NCBI RefSeq assembly: GCF_036370855.1 | Contig: NC_088117.1 | Location: forward strand, 7,812,001-7,876,000 | Direction of reading: 5' to 3' | Length of the DNA: 64,000 nucleotides | Source: Dromaius novaehollandiae | Taxonomy: Eukaryota; Chordata; Aves; Casuariiformes; Dromaiidae | Shown here: positions 10,290-24,700 of the stretch, one piece after another | How positions within the stretch are numbered: position 1 is the stretch's first letter | How the letters are laid out: the number at the start of each line of letters is the position of its first letter | Made by a program: the position numbers and the translations under genes | The notes under the pieces: model-generated | Told to the model about the DNA's origin: nothing | The model's database searches: none | What the model saw: only the letters and a program-made list of their open reading frames with translations

Positions 10290-11611
10290 CCCCGAGCGAC
10301 AAGGCCGCTGGCCTTCCTGGCGGTAACTGACCTGGGCGGGTGCCATGTTGGTGAAGGGCGCGGGGGCTCCGCGCCGGGCGGGCGGCAGCTTCGCCTCGGG
10401 AAGGGGCACGGCCAGGCCGCGGGCGCCGGGCCGCCACCGCAGCCGCCATCTTTGCCGAGGCGGCGGCATGCTCTAGCGTCTGCGGCGGGGGTTTCTCCGT
10501 GCCCCGCGGTCGTTAGCCAGCACCGCGCCCGCTCGGGGCCCGCAGCCGTGCCCGACGCGCCGCCGGGGGGGGAGCAAGGAGAGACGGGCAGGAGGGAGCC
10601 GCGCGTGCCAGCACTCAAGATGGCGGGGGAGGGGGGCAGCAGGGCCGAGCGCGGGTGGCTGCGGCGCCGGGGCCGCGGCGGCGTGCGGGGGGGCGTGGGG
10701 CGAGGGGAGCGGTGTGGGAGGAGGTAGCTGACATTCAGCGACCGGAGGCCCGAAAGCCCCTCAGCTTTTAGCGGTGCAAGCCGCCTCCCCCGCGGGCAGC
10801 TCCCTCGGCGCGGTTTGGAAGGGCGCCTGGCTCCAGCCGGGAGCCCTCCGCTCCCTGCAGGATGAATTATTCATATTTGCTCGAAGCGTTTTTAATTACC
10901 CGGCTCTGACTAGTGCATACGGTGCCTGCTTACCAATGAAATGGGTAGGGGAATCGACTCAGAGTGTGTTTGTGGAGACATGCATGTGTTTTGACTTCCT
11001 TTCTTGTTATGTGCTTTGTTTTTGGCGAGGGAGTTATGGTCACTTGTACAGTGCGTGAATTGCCGTTTAAATTCTCCTCCTAGCTGGCTGAAAACCAGCT
11101 CAGGTGTCAGAGTTGGGCACGTCTCCTCCGGGGAGACGAGAACATGGGAAGTTGTATCTTCTAGGGAGCCCGGGGTAGTTAACCGGACACGGCGTCTCCT
11201 CGCGGACGCGGTTACAGATGGATAAAGGTCGTGCCTCTTGTGTGCAGAAACATACATTGTTATAACAGCCTCTGTAAGTCGTTATTGCTTAGCATGTATA
11301 ACTGTGTGTAGACGCTTTATGCTGATTGTAACTCTACTGGAGCCACTTAATGATGAACACACTGGCTAAATTTAGCCCTGACATAAACAGGCACAGATGC
11401 ACTAACTTTGGTGGAGTTATTCCTGCCATTGCTGGGAAGGAGTTTGGCCTGCAAGTCAAAATCGGGATAACAGGATCCAGAATGGGCGCTCTTGAAAATG
11501 GCCATGGTCCCACTTCAGCAAATGTGAATTCACGTATGCCAGAGCTCTGTACAACAGGACATCTGAGGAGTTTAAAGCACTTGATGAATAAACTCATATG
11601 ATGAAGAAATA

Positions 11612-11668
11612 TTACAGCCATTTTCTGGATAGTGAAACTGAAGCAGAAAGAAGTTGTTAAGTGGCTCC
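11612..11668 (+). repeat. MIR-like ancient SINE fragment
   Basis: CCATTTTCTGGATAGTGAAA followed by GAAGCAGAAAGAAG and GTTAAGTGGCT resembles the MIR core and 3' part. Divergence is high. Confidence 0.4.
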
Positions 11669-11788
11669 TCCTTCAGAAAGGAGGAAAAAAACAAAAAAGC
11701 AGATTCCAGATTTCAGTCCTGTGCTGTGTATCTCCTGTGCTTCTTCCCCTAGTTCATGAAGGCCTTCATAATATTTTGTAGTGCAGTT

Positions 11789-12141
11789 AAGAACATAAAA
11801 AATGCATTCCTGGGCTGGCCCAATGGTCCTTTTTAGCCCTGTTTGTCCCTGATTAGCACAGGGTTTAACCTTATAATTGTCAGGGTCTCAGCTCTGGGTT
11901 CCAGTTCAGCCTATCCTGTGCTGGGATGTAGCTGATGCAAGTGAAAGCCCTGTTAGTGGCAACAGGAGGCTGCTATTTAGCAACAGGATGTGAGCCTGAC
12001 TGCTTTCTGCGGTCCTTTCCCCTTGCAGGCCCCTGGCATCTCTCTTTCTCTCTCTCTCTCTTTTTTTTTTAATGATTCTCATACAGAATAATGGGATAGA
12101 TGGACTTGTGGTCTGACCCAGAAGGGCATTTCTGATGTCCT
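11789..12141. mobile_element. Old repeat with inverted ends, about 350 bp
   Basis: The left end (11789-11835) reads AAGAACATAAAAAATGC and then CCTGGGCTGGCCCAATGG. The right end (12094-12141) reads GATAGATGGACTTGTGGTCT and then GACCCAGAAGGGC. The reverse complement of the right end aligns with the left end over about 45 bp. The words resemble a repeat common in turtles and crocodilians. The interior includes a (TC)n run near 12040-12062. Class is uncertain. Confidence 0.5.
12040..12070. repeat. (TC)n run followed by poly-T
   Basis: Simple pyrimidine tract, CTCTCTCTCTCTCTC then a T run, inside the inverted-end repeat. Confidence 0.8.
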
Positions 12142-15100
12142 TGTTTTCCAGTATGGCTTATGATTTATCAGTTCAAAGGTCGGTGCATGAGTTAGAATGC
12201 TGAGTGACAAAGTTCCCTTTGCTCTCCTTGTCTATCAGTTTTAACACAAGTGAAACATATCAAAAGCTACAGCTGAATTAACTCTCCTTTAGATTTTCAA
12301 CCAGGTTTCTGTAGCAGTGGGTTTAACACTACTTTACCATCTTCATTCCTCTTCCTGCTCTCTTTTTCCTCCTTTTGTAAAACATCAATTTACAAAGCAA
12401 CTTTAAAAAGATACAAGAGGAGCATTGGAAACAATGTACTGCTTTTGTTGCAACAGGATTACTGTCCCTTGTCTGGAGAAAATACTTGAGGTTCCACCTC
12501 ATAGTGTATTCATTCACGAACGAGACTGATGCATCATAAAACAGTGCTCTGTTCCTGTTACTGCTGAAATCCTAGTACAGCACTTTGAGATGTACCTATT
12601 GTCCTGCTTGAAGATGCAAAACAGTGACAAGATGATTTGTCCCTTAAAGATGGAAATATATTTATTTCCTATTCAAATTCAACAACCCATTAAAAATATG
12701 TAAAGTAAGCTTTGTTTGAAGGGTTCTTTTATTGCAAATAGTAAGTGCAAGAGGTAGAGGGTTTCTTTAATCTCAATTTACTTTATGTTGAATAACTGGT
12801 ACTAAATATTTGAACCCAACAGCAGAGTGTTTTTAAGTTCTTAATCCTTAGAAGAAATATTTATCATCTATAAATGGATCATCTTCAGTCATCACTAACT
12901 TAATTGGTATGATTTAGAACTGCCAAGGAATATTACTGTTTGGTAATAGAGTAAATATTAGAAGCATGAATTTGCATACAGTCTGCATACTAATAACAAT
13001 TCTAAGCTTAGGCTGTGATTTAAAAATTGTAACTGACTTGTCACAGGGAATTTGAGAGGAAAAGCGTGTTTAAGATGGTAAAGTGAGATAATAAAACTAG
13101 AATTTGAATATATGAAATAGACCAAACATAAACCAGAAACTTTTTCAGCAAGTAATATGCAAAGCTACTGCAAAGGCTGTACACATTCCCCCGTAAAATG
13201 CTGCATGCCTGGACTTCTTCCCCGAGGATGAGAAACGAACAAACAGCTCCAGAAGAAGACAGTTCTGAGAAACTGCTGTTTAATTCTTCTTGAGTCACGT
13301 ATCTCTGATTTGCTGGAGTGTCAATATATTGGCAGTATTTCAAAAAATCCTATTTCTTGTTTTTTTCCCTTCACGTGGCATCATCAGATGCATAAATATT
13401 TTTTTTTTTTGACACAATAACACTACACTGGAAATAACGTAAAATCAGGGATAGTTGGGGGAGGATTTTTACTAGCCTGAGGCTAGTAAGCCTTTCAAAA
13501 GTGGCTATTACTACAGTGCTGATCTATGCTTTCTTTTCTTTGTAGTTCTCAAAGAATTAAGTTTTCACTTTTGCATAATGAAGCAGATAGCATCAGAAAA
13601 CAAACAAGAACAGGAGAAGACTGTGCTAAATTACTGGGGAAAGTACAAGAAAGAATGAGATATAACGAAGCGTGCGCAATGGGGACAATGATTTGCCTTT
13701 GAAACAACCTATAAATACGCTGCAAGCCACTTGCAAAACCACCACTATCATCACCATCAAACTGGCATTTTATGTATTTATAGGTGGCAGATTAAACATA
13801 CCAGCAGTTGTTCAGGATAACTTGAGGTCATATTGCTTAAAGTCTCTGTGTCACAGTTGTTGTTCTCATTCTGGGACAAGCTGCTGCACACTAGTATTTT
13901 CCCCACTTTCTCTTTGCCTTTTTTTTTCTTTAAGATAAAAATCTATTGTTTCTGATTGTTTGAGGAAATATTTGTATTCCTCTTTGGTTTTGATATGGGA
14001 GCAGAGATTGATTAATTTCTAAATGCTTCTTCCCAATGACTCCTATACTATTTAGTTTTGAACTAAGTCTTGAGTGTCATCTGTTTTAGAATGAGGTTGT
14101 TTGCTCTACTGATCTAGAGGTTAGTGTCACTGAGGCTTTCAGGCTTGTGTTAAATGGGAATATCCCTAGAGAAGAATAATGAAGATGGTGCAAGTGTGAA
14201 AGGCAAGAGGACAGATAGGCAGATACTGTCTAAAAGGAAAATAAGGACTGGAAATCTCCTTGTGTCTGTAGTACTACTGAAAAGCAAATCCCTCTTTCCT
14301 TTAGTTTCACTAATAGTTTGGTGTAGTCCATTCCAGAGAGTTTTTACTGACAGCAGCCTCCCATCATGTTACTGTAGATGGTGAAATTGTAGCATATAGT
14401 GATGGTGAAACAAGGAAGATTTCAGGTGCAAGGGTTGGATAATTTGTGAAATCATGCTGGGAATTTATGGCAGAACAAAGAATAGGACCCAAGTTCCGAA
14501 TTGCAGACTGGTGTTTCAAACCATATCTGATAAAATTTTATGACTATGCTTGCTGAGGTACACATCTTCTTTCTTTTTGTTAGAGATTTATGATTTAAAA
14601 ATCAGGTGTTCACACATTCACTAAAACTGAAGGAAAGAAAGGTCACCACAACTGTGCAACATTCAGAACCCAGCATCTGTGTAGCCAACTGGATGCTCAG
14701 TAGATTAATGAGGTTCCAGTCCTTGCATGGACTCAGAGTGTGTTGCCTAAATCCATCCAGCTATTGCTTTTCAGTACCATTCATAAAAGGCATATGGATA
14801 TTCTCTAATTTCTGACCTCTTTTATCACAAGTCTCCTGCTGTAATGCTGTACTCTTTTTGCTTTGAAAACCATACTTTTAAATTTGTCAGAAAACATGTT
14901 AGCTCATTTCTGAAGTTCTGTTACATATAGAGAGACATGATATAAAAATAATCTGTCACCGCTAAGGTCATAGATCTACTACACTTCGTAGAAATAGAAT
15001 TTTGGCATTTGTTCTCCCTTAAACCTTGTAAATACTATGGTGGTTTTTTTTTTTTTTTTTTTTTTAACACAGTACAGGTATTGCCTATCCCCTATCAATT

Positions 15101-15889
15101 CCCACCTTGATGATGAGACAAAGATTTTAGCCACATATCACCAGAATGGGAAGGAGCACAGGGAAAGCCTGCTGTATTGCAGGTGTCAGCAAGCTACTGT
15201 AGGGGCGCAAAGACCACATGCAGGCAGATTCTGAATGGCAAGTAAGAGCTGGCACAGGGCCGAGAGCTGTGACATATTGAAAGAGGCATCTGTGAAAGGC
15301 TGAGGATCCCAATTTCTGGCTGTCATGGTCCTCCAAACTCAGTGGCAGCTGGGAGCCTCTGCCTTGGACAGAGGCAAGATGCTGTCAATAAGGTGATTGG
15401 CAGTGTCTCTTTTTAAACACAGCATCCCCTAGTTCCTGCTGAGTTTATATCAGCATGCTCACCATCTAATCTCAGAAATAAAGATACAATCTGGCATGCC
15501 ACTCCTGAAAGGTAGCAAACCGTTTACAGTGATAACAACGTGGCAGAAGGCACTGGGATCCCTTAAATTAATCCCATATTCAATAATCATGCATGACTAA
15601 AAATTATTTATCTGTTCTGTGCATCAGTTCACCAACTCATTCTGTGTCTACAGTACCTCAAACAGTTGTTAGGATGTTATTTGATATGTATAAAGCACCT
15701 GGCTATCTCAAAAAGCATTACACACAGGTATTACTCATCTGAACAGAATTGATTCTCCTTTGTAGAACTGTTGTTTCTAAAAGTACATTCAGAAATATGT
15801 AGTTACATTCTGCTCAGTACCATCAGATTTAGACTTACATAAAGTAAGCAGAATTTGCCTGATAGTTTTTGATTGCTCTTAAGAAAGAT

Positions 15890-15920
15890 TTATATATATA
15901 TGTGTGTGTGTGTGTGTGTA
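15890..15920. repeat. (TA)n(TG)n microsatellite
   Basis: Alternating TATATATA then TGTGTGTGTGTG in intergenic DNA. Confidence 0.9.
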
Positions 15921-18630
15921 TGCATTTAATTTCAAGCATCCAATTTTCATTTCTTATACATGATTTATATAAGCACTGAATGAGACCTGATCAGTACATA
16001 AAAGCTTTGCTGGGATAGGGACACATAATTTAAGAGTGAAGAACGAAATCATGTTCCTACCATAATGTTAGCAAACAGTAGAAAAGACAGTCATATTTGT
16101 AAGAACTCCTTTTACTGATTTAAAAACTTCATCACCATTTAGAAAGTTTGCACATTGTCACTTTATTTGGACCAGCAAAATCCTTCCATGCTTAGTCTGA
16201 AAGTCAGTTCTGAAATGTCAAATAAAAATATCCCATTTTGATTAGTCTGTTATCCCAAAGATAACAAGGATCCCAAAGGATACTAGAAGACATTATACAA
16301 ACACACAGAGCAACTCTACCAAATTTTATATAAACAAAACCAGAGCAACTCTACAATATTATGCATGGCAGAAAGATTATCATCTTGTCAAAAGTACATG
16401 GAAGATTAAAGGAAGCAGAATATCCTGTATAGACAAACTGGATATAATGATATGTGTGTTTCTACTACTGCAAAAAATTGCTGAGTGATTTGTGATGATC
16501 AGTTTCTTTTTAATCTCCTCTAAAAGACAGCGCCTTTATACCCTCTAGCAGGATTGTATGATAGTAGCCTGATATTGAGAAGTAGCAGAATGAACCACCA
16601 GCATATCCAGCTTGTGTAATTTTTTCTTTAGTGTGTATGTAAGGAGCCCAAGACAAGTAGTGACCTCAGTCTAACTTCAGAAAAGAAGAAATCAGTGTGA
16701 GATCATGACAAAACAGGGCACAAGAAGGCATGAATGCGGCTCTCTGGAGAAATGTAAAAGACACTATTGCACCAATTACATGCCAGTTTTGGAACTCCAT
16801 GCAGCCTAAGCCTATTGAAATAAATATTCATAAACTGGAGTGATGGGGCAGGCGCATGCATTGGAATGAAGTCTGGAGCTGAAATGCTGTGGTGGAGGCA
16901 GTAGGAGAAGAGAATGCTATAAACTGTCTGTGATCCTCAAATTAAAAAAAAAAAAAAAAAGTCTGGAAACATTTTAATGCCAAAACATGTGACATCTTTC
17001 ATTCCTGTTTTTCTTTTGTCCTTAATTTTCCATTTAATCAAGTGATTCAAACTTTTCCTATTTGTGCTACCAGTTGTGGAAGCTGTGTTGCCTAAAGGCA
17101 TTTTTATTTTGCTCCATTCTATCCTGACAAATTCCTGCTTATACAACAGCCTATACCTTTAATAACACCAGTACAACTGCATCAATACTAAAACCTGTAT
17201 TTCTTAGCATCAACGAGGCCTGAGAGAACTTGCTGCAGCGCTGGGATGTGGCAGGAGGCAATTTATAAGGAATTAACTCTGACAGTCACTTTATACAGCT
17301 GATTTTCAAAGATCTGGGCACTAAAGATGTGTTAATGAGGCTACTGAGGCTTCATAATTAATTATATTAGCATCTCTTTGTTACTCTCTAGAGCAGTAGT
17401 GCCTGGTTGACATTTCAATAGGAGTCTGGTAGTATTCTTTGTTATTATTATCCAGGAGTACAGTTATACCTTAGCTCCCAGAGGGCAATGTTGCATGTAA
17501 ATGCCTCTGTGAATTGCAAGAGTCTTTGGATCTCAGTAAAAGCCCTTCAAGGAGACCCCGCTGGATACTGAATGGATGTCAGTAAAATTTCTCTAGTCTG
17601 GAATCTCTCTTCAGATATGGACTCTCCTCCCCTTTCATTTCTCCTTTCCCTTCCCTCCCCCCTTCCTTTCTACTGTGCTGGTCCTTCTCACAAGGCTTAA
17701 GAACAGCAATATCCAGTATTTTCTGAATGTTTAGTTCCAAACATCTAAAGGAAGGAGTAGTGACCTGAACAAAATAGTGAACAGAGTAATCTGAAAATAG
17801 CGAATATTTTCACGCGCTTGAATTTCCAGTGCAATAAAACTAATGCTGCCAGAAGGAATCACAGAAGTGGTGAGTCAGATAATAGATGTACAATTGTGGT
17901 GGGAGGGAAATCGTCTCTACTTATTTTTTTCCCCTCCTAACAAAGAGGTTTTGCCCCTCTTTGTAAATGCAGATGAAATTATTTTCCAGTCATACCACTG
18001 CAAAAGCAAACATGGAGTTGAAAGGTATTTCCTTTGTATGCTTCTGAGAGTAGTTATTTCTGAATCCAAAAGGGGAAAGATGACCTTGTCACTGATGGGA
18101 AATTCTACTCTGAAAACTTTTACATCACCTGAGATGACAGTTCTGCTATTTCATATATTGGTATGTTCCACTTGCTTGTATTAATTTAAACAAAGCTAAT
18201 GAAGAAAAATGCTGGTTTTCACACTAGCTACAATTGCAACTTTGTCAGGATTAGGCTAAGTTAAGGGCACAGTTTGACAAACATTTCCTCTAAGTAAACA
18301 AGACTTGGGCAATCTGTTCCTTACCCTCTTCTCATTTGTTCCTGCCTTCAAGTGAACCTCTTCAATCCAACACTGTTCATGCACCTGTAACAGGTCTGAG
18401 TTAAAAACAGATGTTTTTATGTGGATTACTTAATTGAAATCAGTTTCCTGATTCAGTTTAACATGGAGCTGGACAAAAAAATGCACTAGCACAATTCAGG
18501 GATAATGCAACAGGGAAGAGAGGAGGAATGTATGATAGGGAATGCATAGGCAGGGACTCCTACTAAAAAAAAATTGTCAAACTATGTCCTGAAAGACTTT
18601 ACATTCTCCCAAGCCAGAACCACCTTTCTG

Positions 18631-18725
18631 TTTTTTGTTCAGACAGCACCTTGCACAAAGGGACCTTAGACTCTGAGCTCTCGGGGCTCTCAGAGCTATT
18701 GCAATACCAACAAATAATAAGCGTT
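18631..18725 (+). repeat. Ancient amniote-type interspersed repeat 3' fragment
   Basis: CAGCACCTTGCACAAAGGGA, then GGGGCTCTCAGAGCTATTG, then CAATACCAACAAATAATAA. This resembles the widespread sauropsid repeat tail 'CAGCACCTAGCACAATGGGG ... CAATACAAATAATAA'. Identified by memory of the pattern only. Confidence 0.45.
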
Positions 18726-21700
18726 CCTACAGCCTGACACAAATAACCAAATTTCACTCGCAGATCTTCATCGCTGGCAACATATGCAGCATTTTATGTA
18801 GTCAGAGTTGGAGACTAGTTCTATTCCTGAGTGCTGTCTCTGGCTCTAATGAGGACACTGTTAACCTATCAATAAAAGAATTACTTCCCACAGAGCTTTT
18901 TATATTTAACTAGATTTTTTTAATGTGCTTGACATTCTCAGGTGAAAGCAACAATATGTACCATGTATTATTATAGCAAAAACCTGTATATGACAGATTC
19001 CCATATATTTTCCTCTTTTTTTTGTTTCACCTTTTCTGTCACTATACTCCTACACAAGACTAAAGACACACGGCAAATGTTTGAATAATGCCAACTTGAA
19101 ACTAAAGAATTTTAAATAACGTCCTCACTCTTCACTGAGCAATGTTCTGTGTGTTTATTTTAATCTAGTATTTCCTGGATCGAAACAGAGGTTGCTCCCC
19201 CTGAGAATGCAAATATCAATAGTTTCTCTCCATAACAAGGGAAGTCTTTCATGGTTCCCACAAAAACAGCTGCCACTTGGTAACAGGGAGAATGGACAGG
19301 ATACACGTAGAGTAAAATTGTAGTCTTCACTGCTATTCATGAGGGGCCAAATCCTGAGGTGTTACTCAACCTTGTTTAAAATTCAACAAGAATTTTCCTG
19401 ACTGAGGAGAAGACAAATAAGATTTTCAGGAATTGGCCAGAATTAAAATCCTGGAAAGCAAACATTTATAAATTCTGTTTGTGGAAAACCTGGCTCCCTC
19501 TTCATTTTCCCATGAGTGGAGAGGAGGGCGAGATTAATTTGAAAGTCTCCTTGCAGGAAAACCTGCAAAAGAACAAAGTATAGTTTGTCCCAGACCTCTA
19601 CAGTGTTCTACCCAACTGCTTAGTTATCCTAAAACTTTGTATCAGCATTCATACAAAGTTATAATCCTGTAACTTCTACCCATTTTGATCTCTATCTGCT
19701 GTGTGTAGTTAGAAAGACTCCATCTAGGACTAGACCTCTGCCCTAGCTGTGATGCAATTGCAGCCTTTCTTCAGACACCACCACTGAAGGAAGTGGGACT
19801 AGTAGCTATTTCCCCATGTGAATTATGTCAGGGCCTTCTACATAGAAGTATGGTTGGCCCAGCTCTTCCAGAATAACTCCTAGTATAAATACTGCAGTAT
19901 TCCAGTTTGAAAGTGTCTTTATTTGTGATCGAAGAGGAATACCTCTTCTTGTAAGTGATCCATTCTTCCAATAAATTCTCTTTAGAGCGTTCATCACTCA
20001 GAAAGGTATGTAGTAAAATAACATCCATAAAGAACCTAAATACAAAACCAACCGCAACAGATACCATGTAATCACCAGATGATTCCAGGTAAACAACTTG
20101 TTCTTCAGCCATTTACTACGAAACTGTTCAAGCTGTATTAAATTTGGTTAAAATTCTTCCATTGCCTCAGCACACAATGGATTGGCCCTAATACTGTCCT
20201 GCCAATTTAGTAATTGTGTAGGATAGAGCATCCCTTGGTGTGAAGGCATCAATAAAATCTAGATATCTGCTCTTGCAATACCCTGCAGGTGTTGCAGATA
20301 TTGAAGGGCCACGTTTATATTCGCCATTTCATGTTTTCAAACAAAAGTTTTTGTACATTTCAGATCCTGACTGGGACTGCAAACTCCTCTGGCAAAAGGA
20401 AATGGACGTCCACATCTGGAAGTGGTGGTAACACATTTGGATACCAAGTTGATATTTAAAGATTTTTGCTTTTAAAAACTGCAGTTTAATAGTGCTGGAT
20501 TAATAACAGCATCTATGTATGTGTCTGATGGCACAGTCAATCAACAGTTACAGACGCAGGGCTCCATCTGAGCCAAGAAACTGGACAACATCAATGTCTG
20601 ACATATAAAATCTGTATGAAAGTCAAGGTGAAGGTGGGGAACCCCTCCAATTAAATGACTCTTTGGATGGGGACTCTTAATTTCACAACACAGAGTATAA
20701 CTTCATAGTGAATTTTCCAGTAAACAACTTCACTTTCTATTGGAAGACCCAGATCAGTTCCCTGCAGTATTCACAACTGTACACCATTGTCACAGCAGTA
20801 TAGATGGCTTATGTGAAAAATATGAATAAAACACTCATCAATACCTTCATATCTTAAAAGCTTCTATCTCATGTTCAGAAGTGCCTTAAGTTTAACTGAC
20901 TTTGAATTTCATTTAATAATTTTTTAATATTTTGATTGCCTCTTTATGTCTCAAGCATCTAGGTACAATGAGAACAAGTGTTACATGACCATCTAGCTCT
21001 CCATAGATTACAGGATAGATTATAAGTGCTCTGCTAAGTTAAAAAATGTTGGTATAGGAAAAACAAAAATCAGACTTGGTTAACTGTCTAATGAGAGCTT
21101 AAAAAAATTTCAGAGAGAATCACTGGATTTATTAACTATATAATATTAGTTGCTCCCTGTTGTCTGTGTTACTGAATCACCATGCTGCCTGAAAGACAGT
21201 TATCAACCCAGAAATATTTTCATCCAAGGGTTTAGACTGCAACAACTGTGAGGACACGTGGAAGATTCTTCAGTCATTATCTAACCGTTCCGTCCCCATG
21301 TGAGTGCCTGCCTGGGAAGGTCTGTGACTAGTGGAGATGAATAAACAGTTGGAGGGGAGGTATTTGCCTGTTTAATATATGTGCCAAACTGTCTTTCCAG
21401 GGTCATGGAGACTCGGCAATTCCTGGGGGCTGTCAAACTGATTACACGCAGCAAACCAGCCGGAGCGTCTCTGCCTGCTGCTCAGAGTAAGCACTGATAT
21501 GCCAGTCAGACTTTACTATCAAGTACATCCTTATGTGTTCTCGAGATGTTTTGCAGCCTTCACCTCACTGGAGCACTAAGTAATTTAAAAGCTTTCATAT
21601 ACTTTAAAAATTTTTGTCTTGTACTTCAAGTGGGGGATCTTTGTTCCTAATATACAGCCTGTGCCTGCAAGTTCTTTGTGGAGGAGTAGGCTCCCCCCAT

Positions 21701-24700
21701 AGATGTGTAATTCTTAAGCAGCTGTTTGCATTTCAGCAGCAGGTAAAGTGATCCTTGTTTCACATTTTTCTACAATAATTTCTGTCAAGGCTGTGAGTTC
21801 TTGGGGATGGAAGGTGCTGTAAAAATGTAAGTTGCTATTAATTATATTGATTTGCATAACTTTACGTATGCTCATTTTGCATGGCACAAATATTCAGAAG
21901 GAAATTTACTCTTCACACATTGCATTGTATTTGAGAGGATTTAGCACATTTTCCTGTTTCACTTGCCAAATCAGCGGTCTGTGTTTAAAATTCACAGCTG
22001 ACTTGACATTCCAGAAACTAAGCATGATTACGAGTTATGTCTCTGTCTTGCAGCAGCATACCTAGCTAAGGAAAGAAAAATTGTGAGATCTGAGCTTTTT
22101 ACATTAAGGAGCAAATCTGAGATCATCTTTGTGAAAAGGCTTTGGTTTTTTCTATTCTTAAGAGAACATGTATGATATTATCTTATTTTGAATCAGTTAC
22201 AGAGCAGGATGGTAGTCCCCTTGTCCTGGCAAAACTCCAGTATGGTGACTATATTCTTATTATGCAAGTCCCCCTGAAGTTTGGGCTGGAGAACTTCTTT
22301 CTTTACTTCCTATATTTACCTGAAAAATAAGATTGCTATTTAACAGCAGTCATGTTCCACATAGCAGTAAGTAAAGTGATTTCTGCAAATACCTTTCCCT
22401 ATTTTGGAATCCTTCAGAATCAAAATAATTGTATATATTTAAGATATTACTGCTACACTCTATGTGAATTCTAAGGCCATTAATTATTATCAACTGCCCC
22501 CCCCCCAAACCCAAGATACCTATAAAGGAAAATGGAAACATCCTCTTCACTTGTCTGACAAAGTCACTGCCATCCTGATGGCTGCAAAGATCTAACTCCC
22601 TTACTTGTCAGCATTGGAGTACTCTTGCAGTGAGTTTGAAAGATACCAGATACAATATATTTTTGCAGCTTTAACCACACAACCTAAAGTTCAAACAAGA
22701 GCAGGAATATTTCCTCTGTAACATTGAGGGAAAAGAGCTATTTGTGATGTAGGCGGAAAAGGTATTTAGATAGTATAATTCAGGAAAAAATGTTACTGTC
22801 CTATTACATTTGATGCAATCAGAACTGAGAAAAGCCTTTAAGGAGAAGGTGAGAGAATGGGGACATCACCTTCTCTAATTACATCACCATATCCCATATA
22901 TCATAGGAGTATAACTGTACACTCTAACCCTGCAACAGTTATTCAAGGACTGAAACTGCCTTAGATGTCAGTTGCAGGTAATGAAAAATATTGGAAGGCA
23001 GTGAAAGGAGGTGACTGAATATTTGTATCTATTAAACTCCTAATATTTATATTTTTATAGTATCAGGTATATTAAACACATAGTTGCCTATGAGGTGTCA
23101 TGTGTTCTTTCTGAAAAAATCTTGTAAAACAGCAGATAATTCATGTAACACCAAGGCTTTCTAGTACCTAGATGCCATTTTCTTTCTTTTTCCAATAAAA
23201 CTACATAGACATTCGGATACCAAAACAGAAGAACAGTTTCAGACTGAGCTGAGACTTGTGCTGCTACTTGCTTCTTCACAAATATTTGAGTCATGTTCCT
23301 CCTGAGCATACATGTTAACAGTGCAGCAAGAACAAACAGTAAATCAATTCACCTGCAAAAGCTGCTGTGTGCTCTGCCCTCATCCTTCCTAGGGCTCAGA
23401 ATCTATTCTAACTCAATGGCTTAGTTTTACTTCTTTACATCTCTATAAAGCAAGATGCAAAAAGCTATTGACCTGTTCTGGGAGGAGAGTGCAGAGAGGA
23501 CATTATTCTGTGAATTATTGTCAAATTCTTTGAGCCAAATCCCAGGAACATGTAAGCACCTGTTGTTTTGAGACATTTCATTAAAATGTAGCCAGAATTT
23601 AGACCACAGCTGAACTGTTTAAGTGAGGTTGTCTTTCAAAAAAGAAAAGACAGGCTGTTAAAGTAATTTTAACTGGTCAGTTGGAGTAGAAGGATGTATG
23701 ATTGGAGAAAAAGTATTGATGGTAACATAACTTTTCTGATAGGAAGAAAACTGAGGAAGAGTTAGGACAAAAGTTTAATAGGAAGCTGAGAACAGCAAGG
23801 GCTAAATGAAGGAAAGCAAGCAAAATAGGAGAGAAAGTAACCATGTGAAAAGGACAGTCATCCCTCTTAAAGAAGCTAAATCTTTGCTTTCTCTTTCTGC
23901 ATGGAGAGCATGGGTATTTTCTTTCTCAAAATTAAATATACAAAAATTGACTCCTCTCTAATTAATGCATTGTTTTTCCATATAATAGCTAGTTTTAGGG
24001 TAGGACAAACAAATCCTTGGGTTGTTCTAAACAGTATGGAAGTTAAGGTTCAAGATTCCTTGATTTCAGACACATCACTGGAACATACTAATCACATACT
24101 TCAGGAATACCTAGTAACTTGTAGAATAAACAAAGGATTCTAGTAGGGAGCAGGCAGATGCTGCTTTGATCATGATATTCCTGCTTGAAATTGACTTTCA
24201 AATATAAGACCCATATTTTCAGATATTTGTGGTCCTTCACGGACTGATCTAGAGAATACAATAAATAGTAAATTATAGGAGATAAAAGAGGGAAAAAAAA
24301 GCCAAACAGATACAACTGCATAATAGAGAGGCTTCAGGGAAACTTGAAGGAAAAAAAACACATGTGCTTACCTTTTTTAAATGTAAAGTCATCCATATTA
24401 ATCAAGCTTGGGAGATGCAGACAGAGCATGAGAGAAGTTTTTCAATGTGATGGGTTTCAGGAAGGCCTTGAGACAGGAGTTGTTAATTTTGCATTTCTAA
24501 CATTGCAGTGTTTTGCTTACTTTTTGCATCCAGCAATTAACAGAGCTCATTGCAGAAATTACTGCTGTAGGTAAAAGCACAGAGAACTAATGGATGGCGG
24601 TTCCTCTCTCCTGCTACTTGCATGGGGAAGCACAATATGAATTGCGGACATGCCGCAGCAATTGTGGGTGGTAATGGAAGCAAAGACATAGCTGGTGGGA

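Larger units (their letters stand above)
9680..10870. promoter_or_regulatory. DYNC2I2: CpG island spanning the DYNC2I2 promoter and exon 1
   Basis: Dense CG dinucleotides and high GC over about 1.2 kb, in contrast to AT-rich flanks. DYNC2I2 exon 1 (10188-10111, minus) lies inside. Long open frames on both strands here are a composition effect. The island continues about 680 bp past the ATG on the promoter side. Confidence 0.85.

Noticed and set aside
9639-10727. Long plus-strand open frame (362 codons) and companions on both strands in the DYNC2I2 CpG island
   Set aside because: Arg/Gly/Pro/Ala-rich composition expected from CpG-rich DNA, no recognisable domain, and overlaps the real DYNC2I2 exon 1 on the other strand.
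11334-11621. Overlapping open frames on both strands (83 and 95 codons)
   Set aside because: Unrecognised, no splice partners, next to MIR-like repeat sequence; probably chance.
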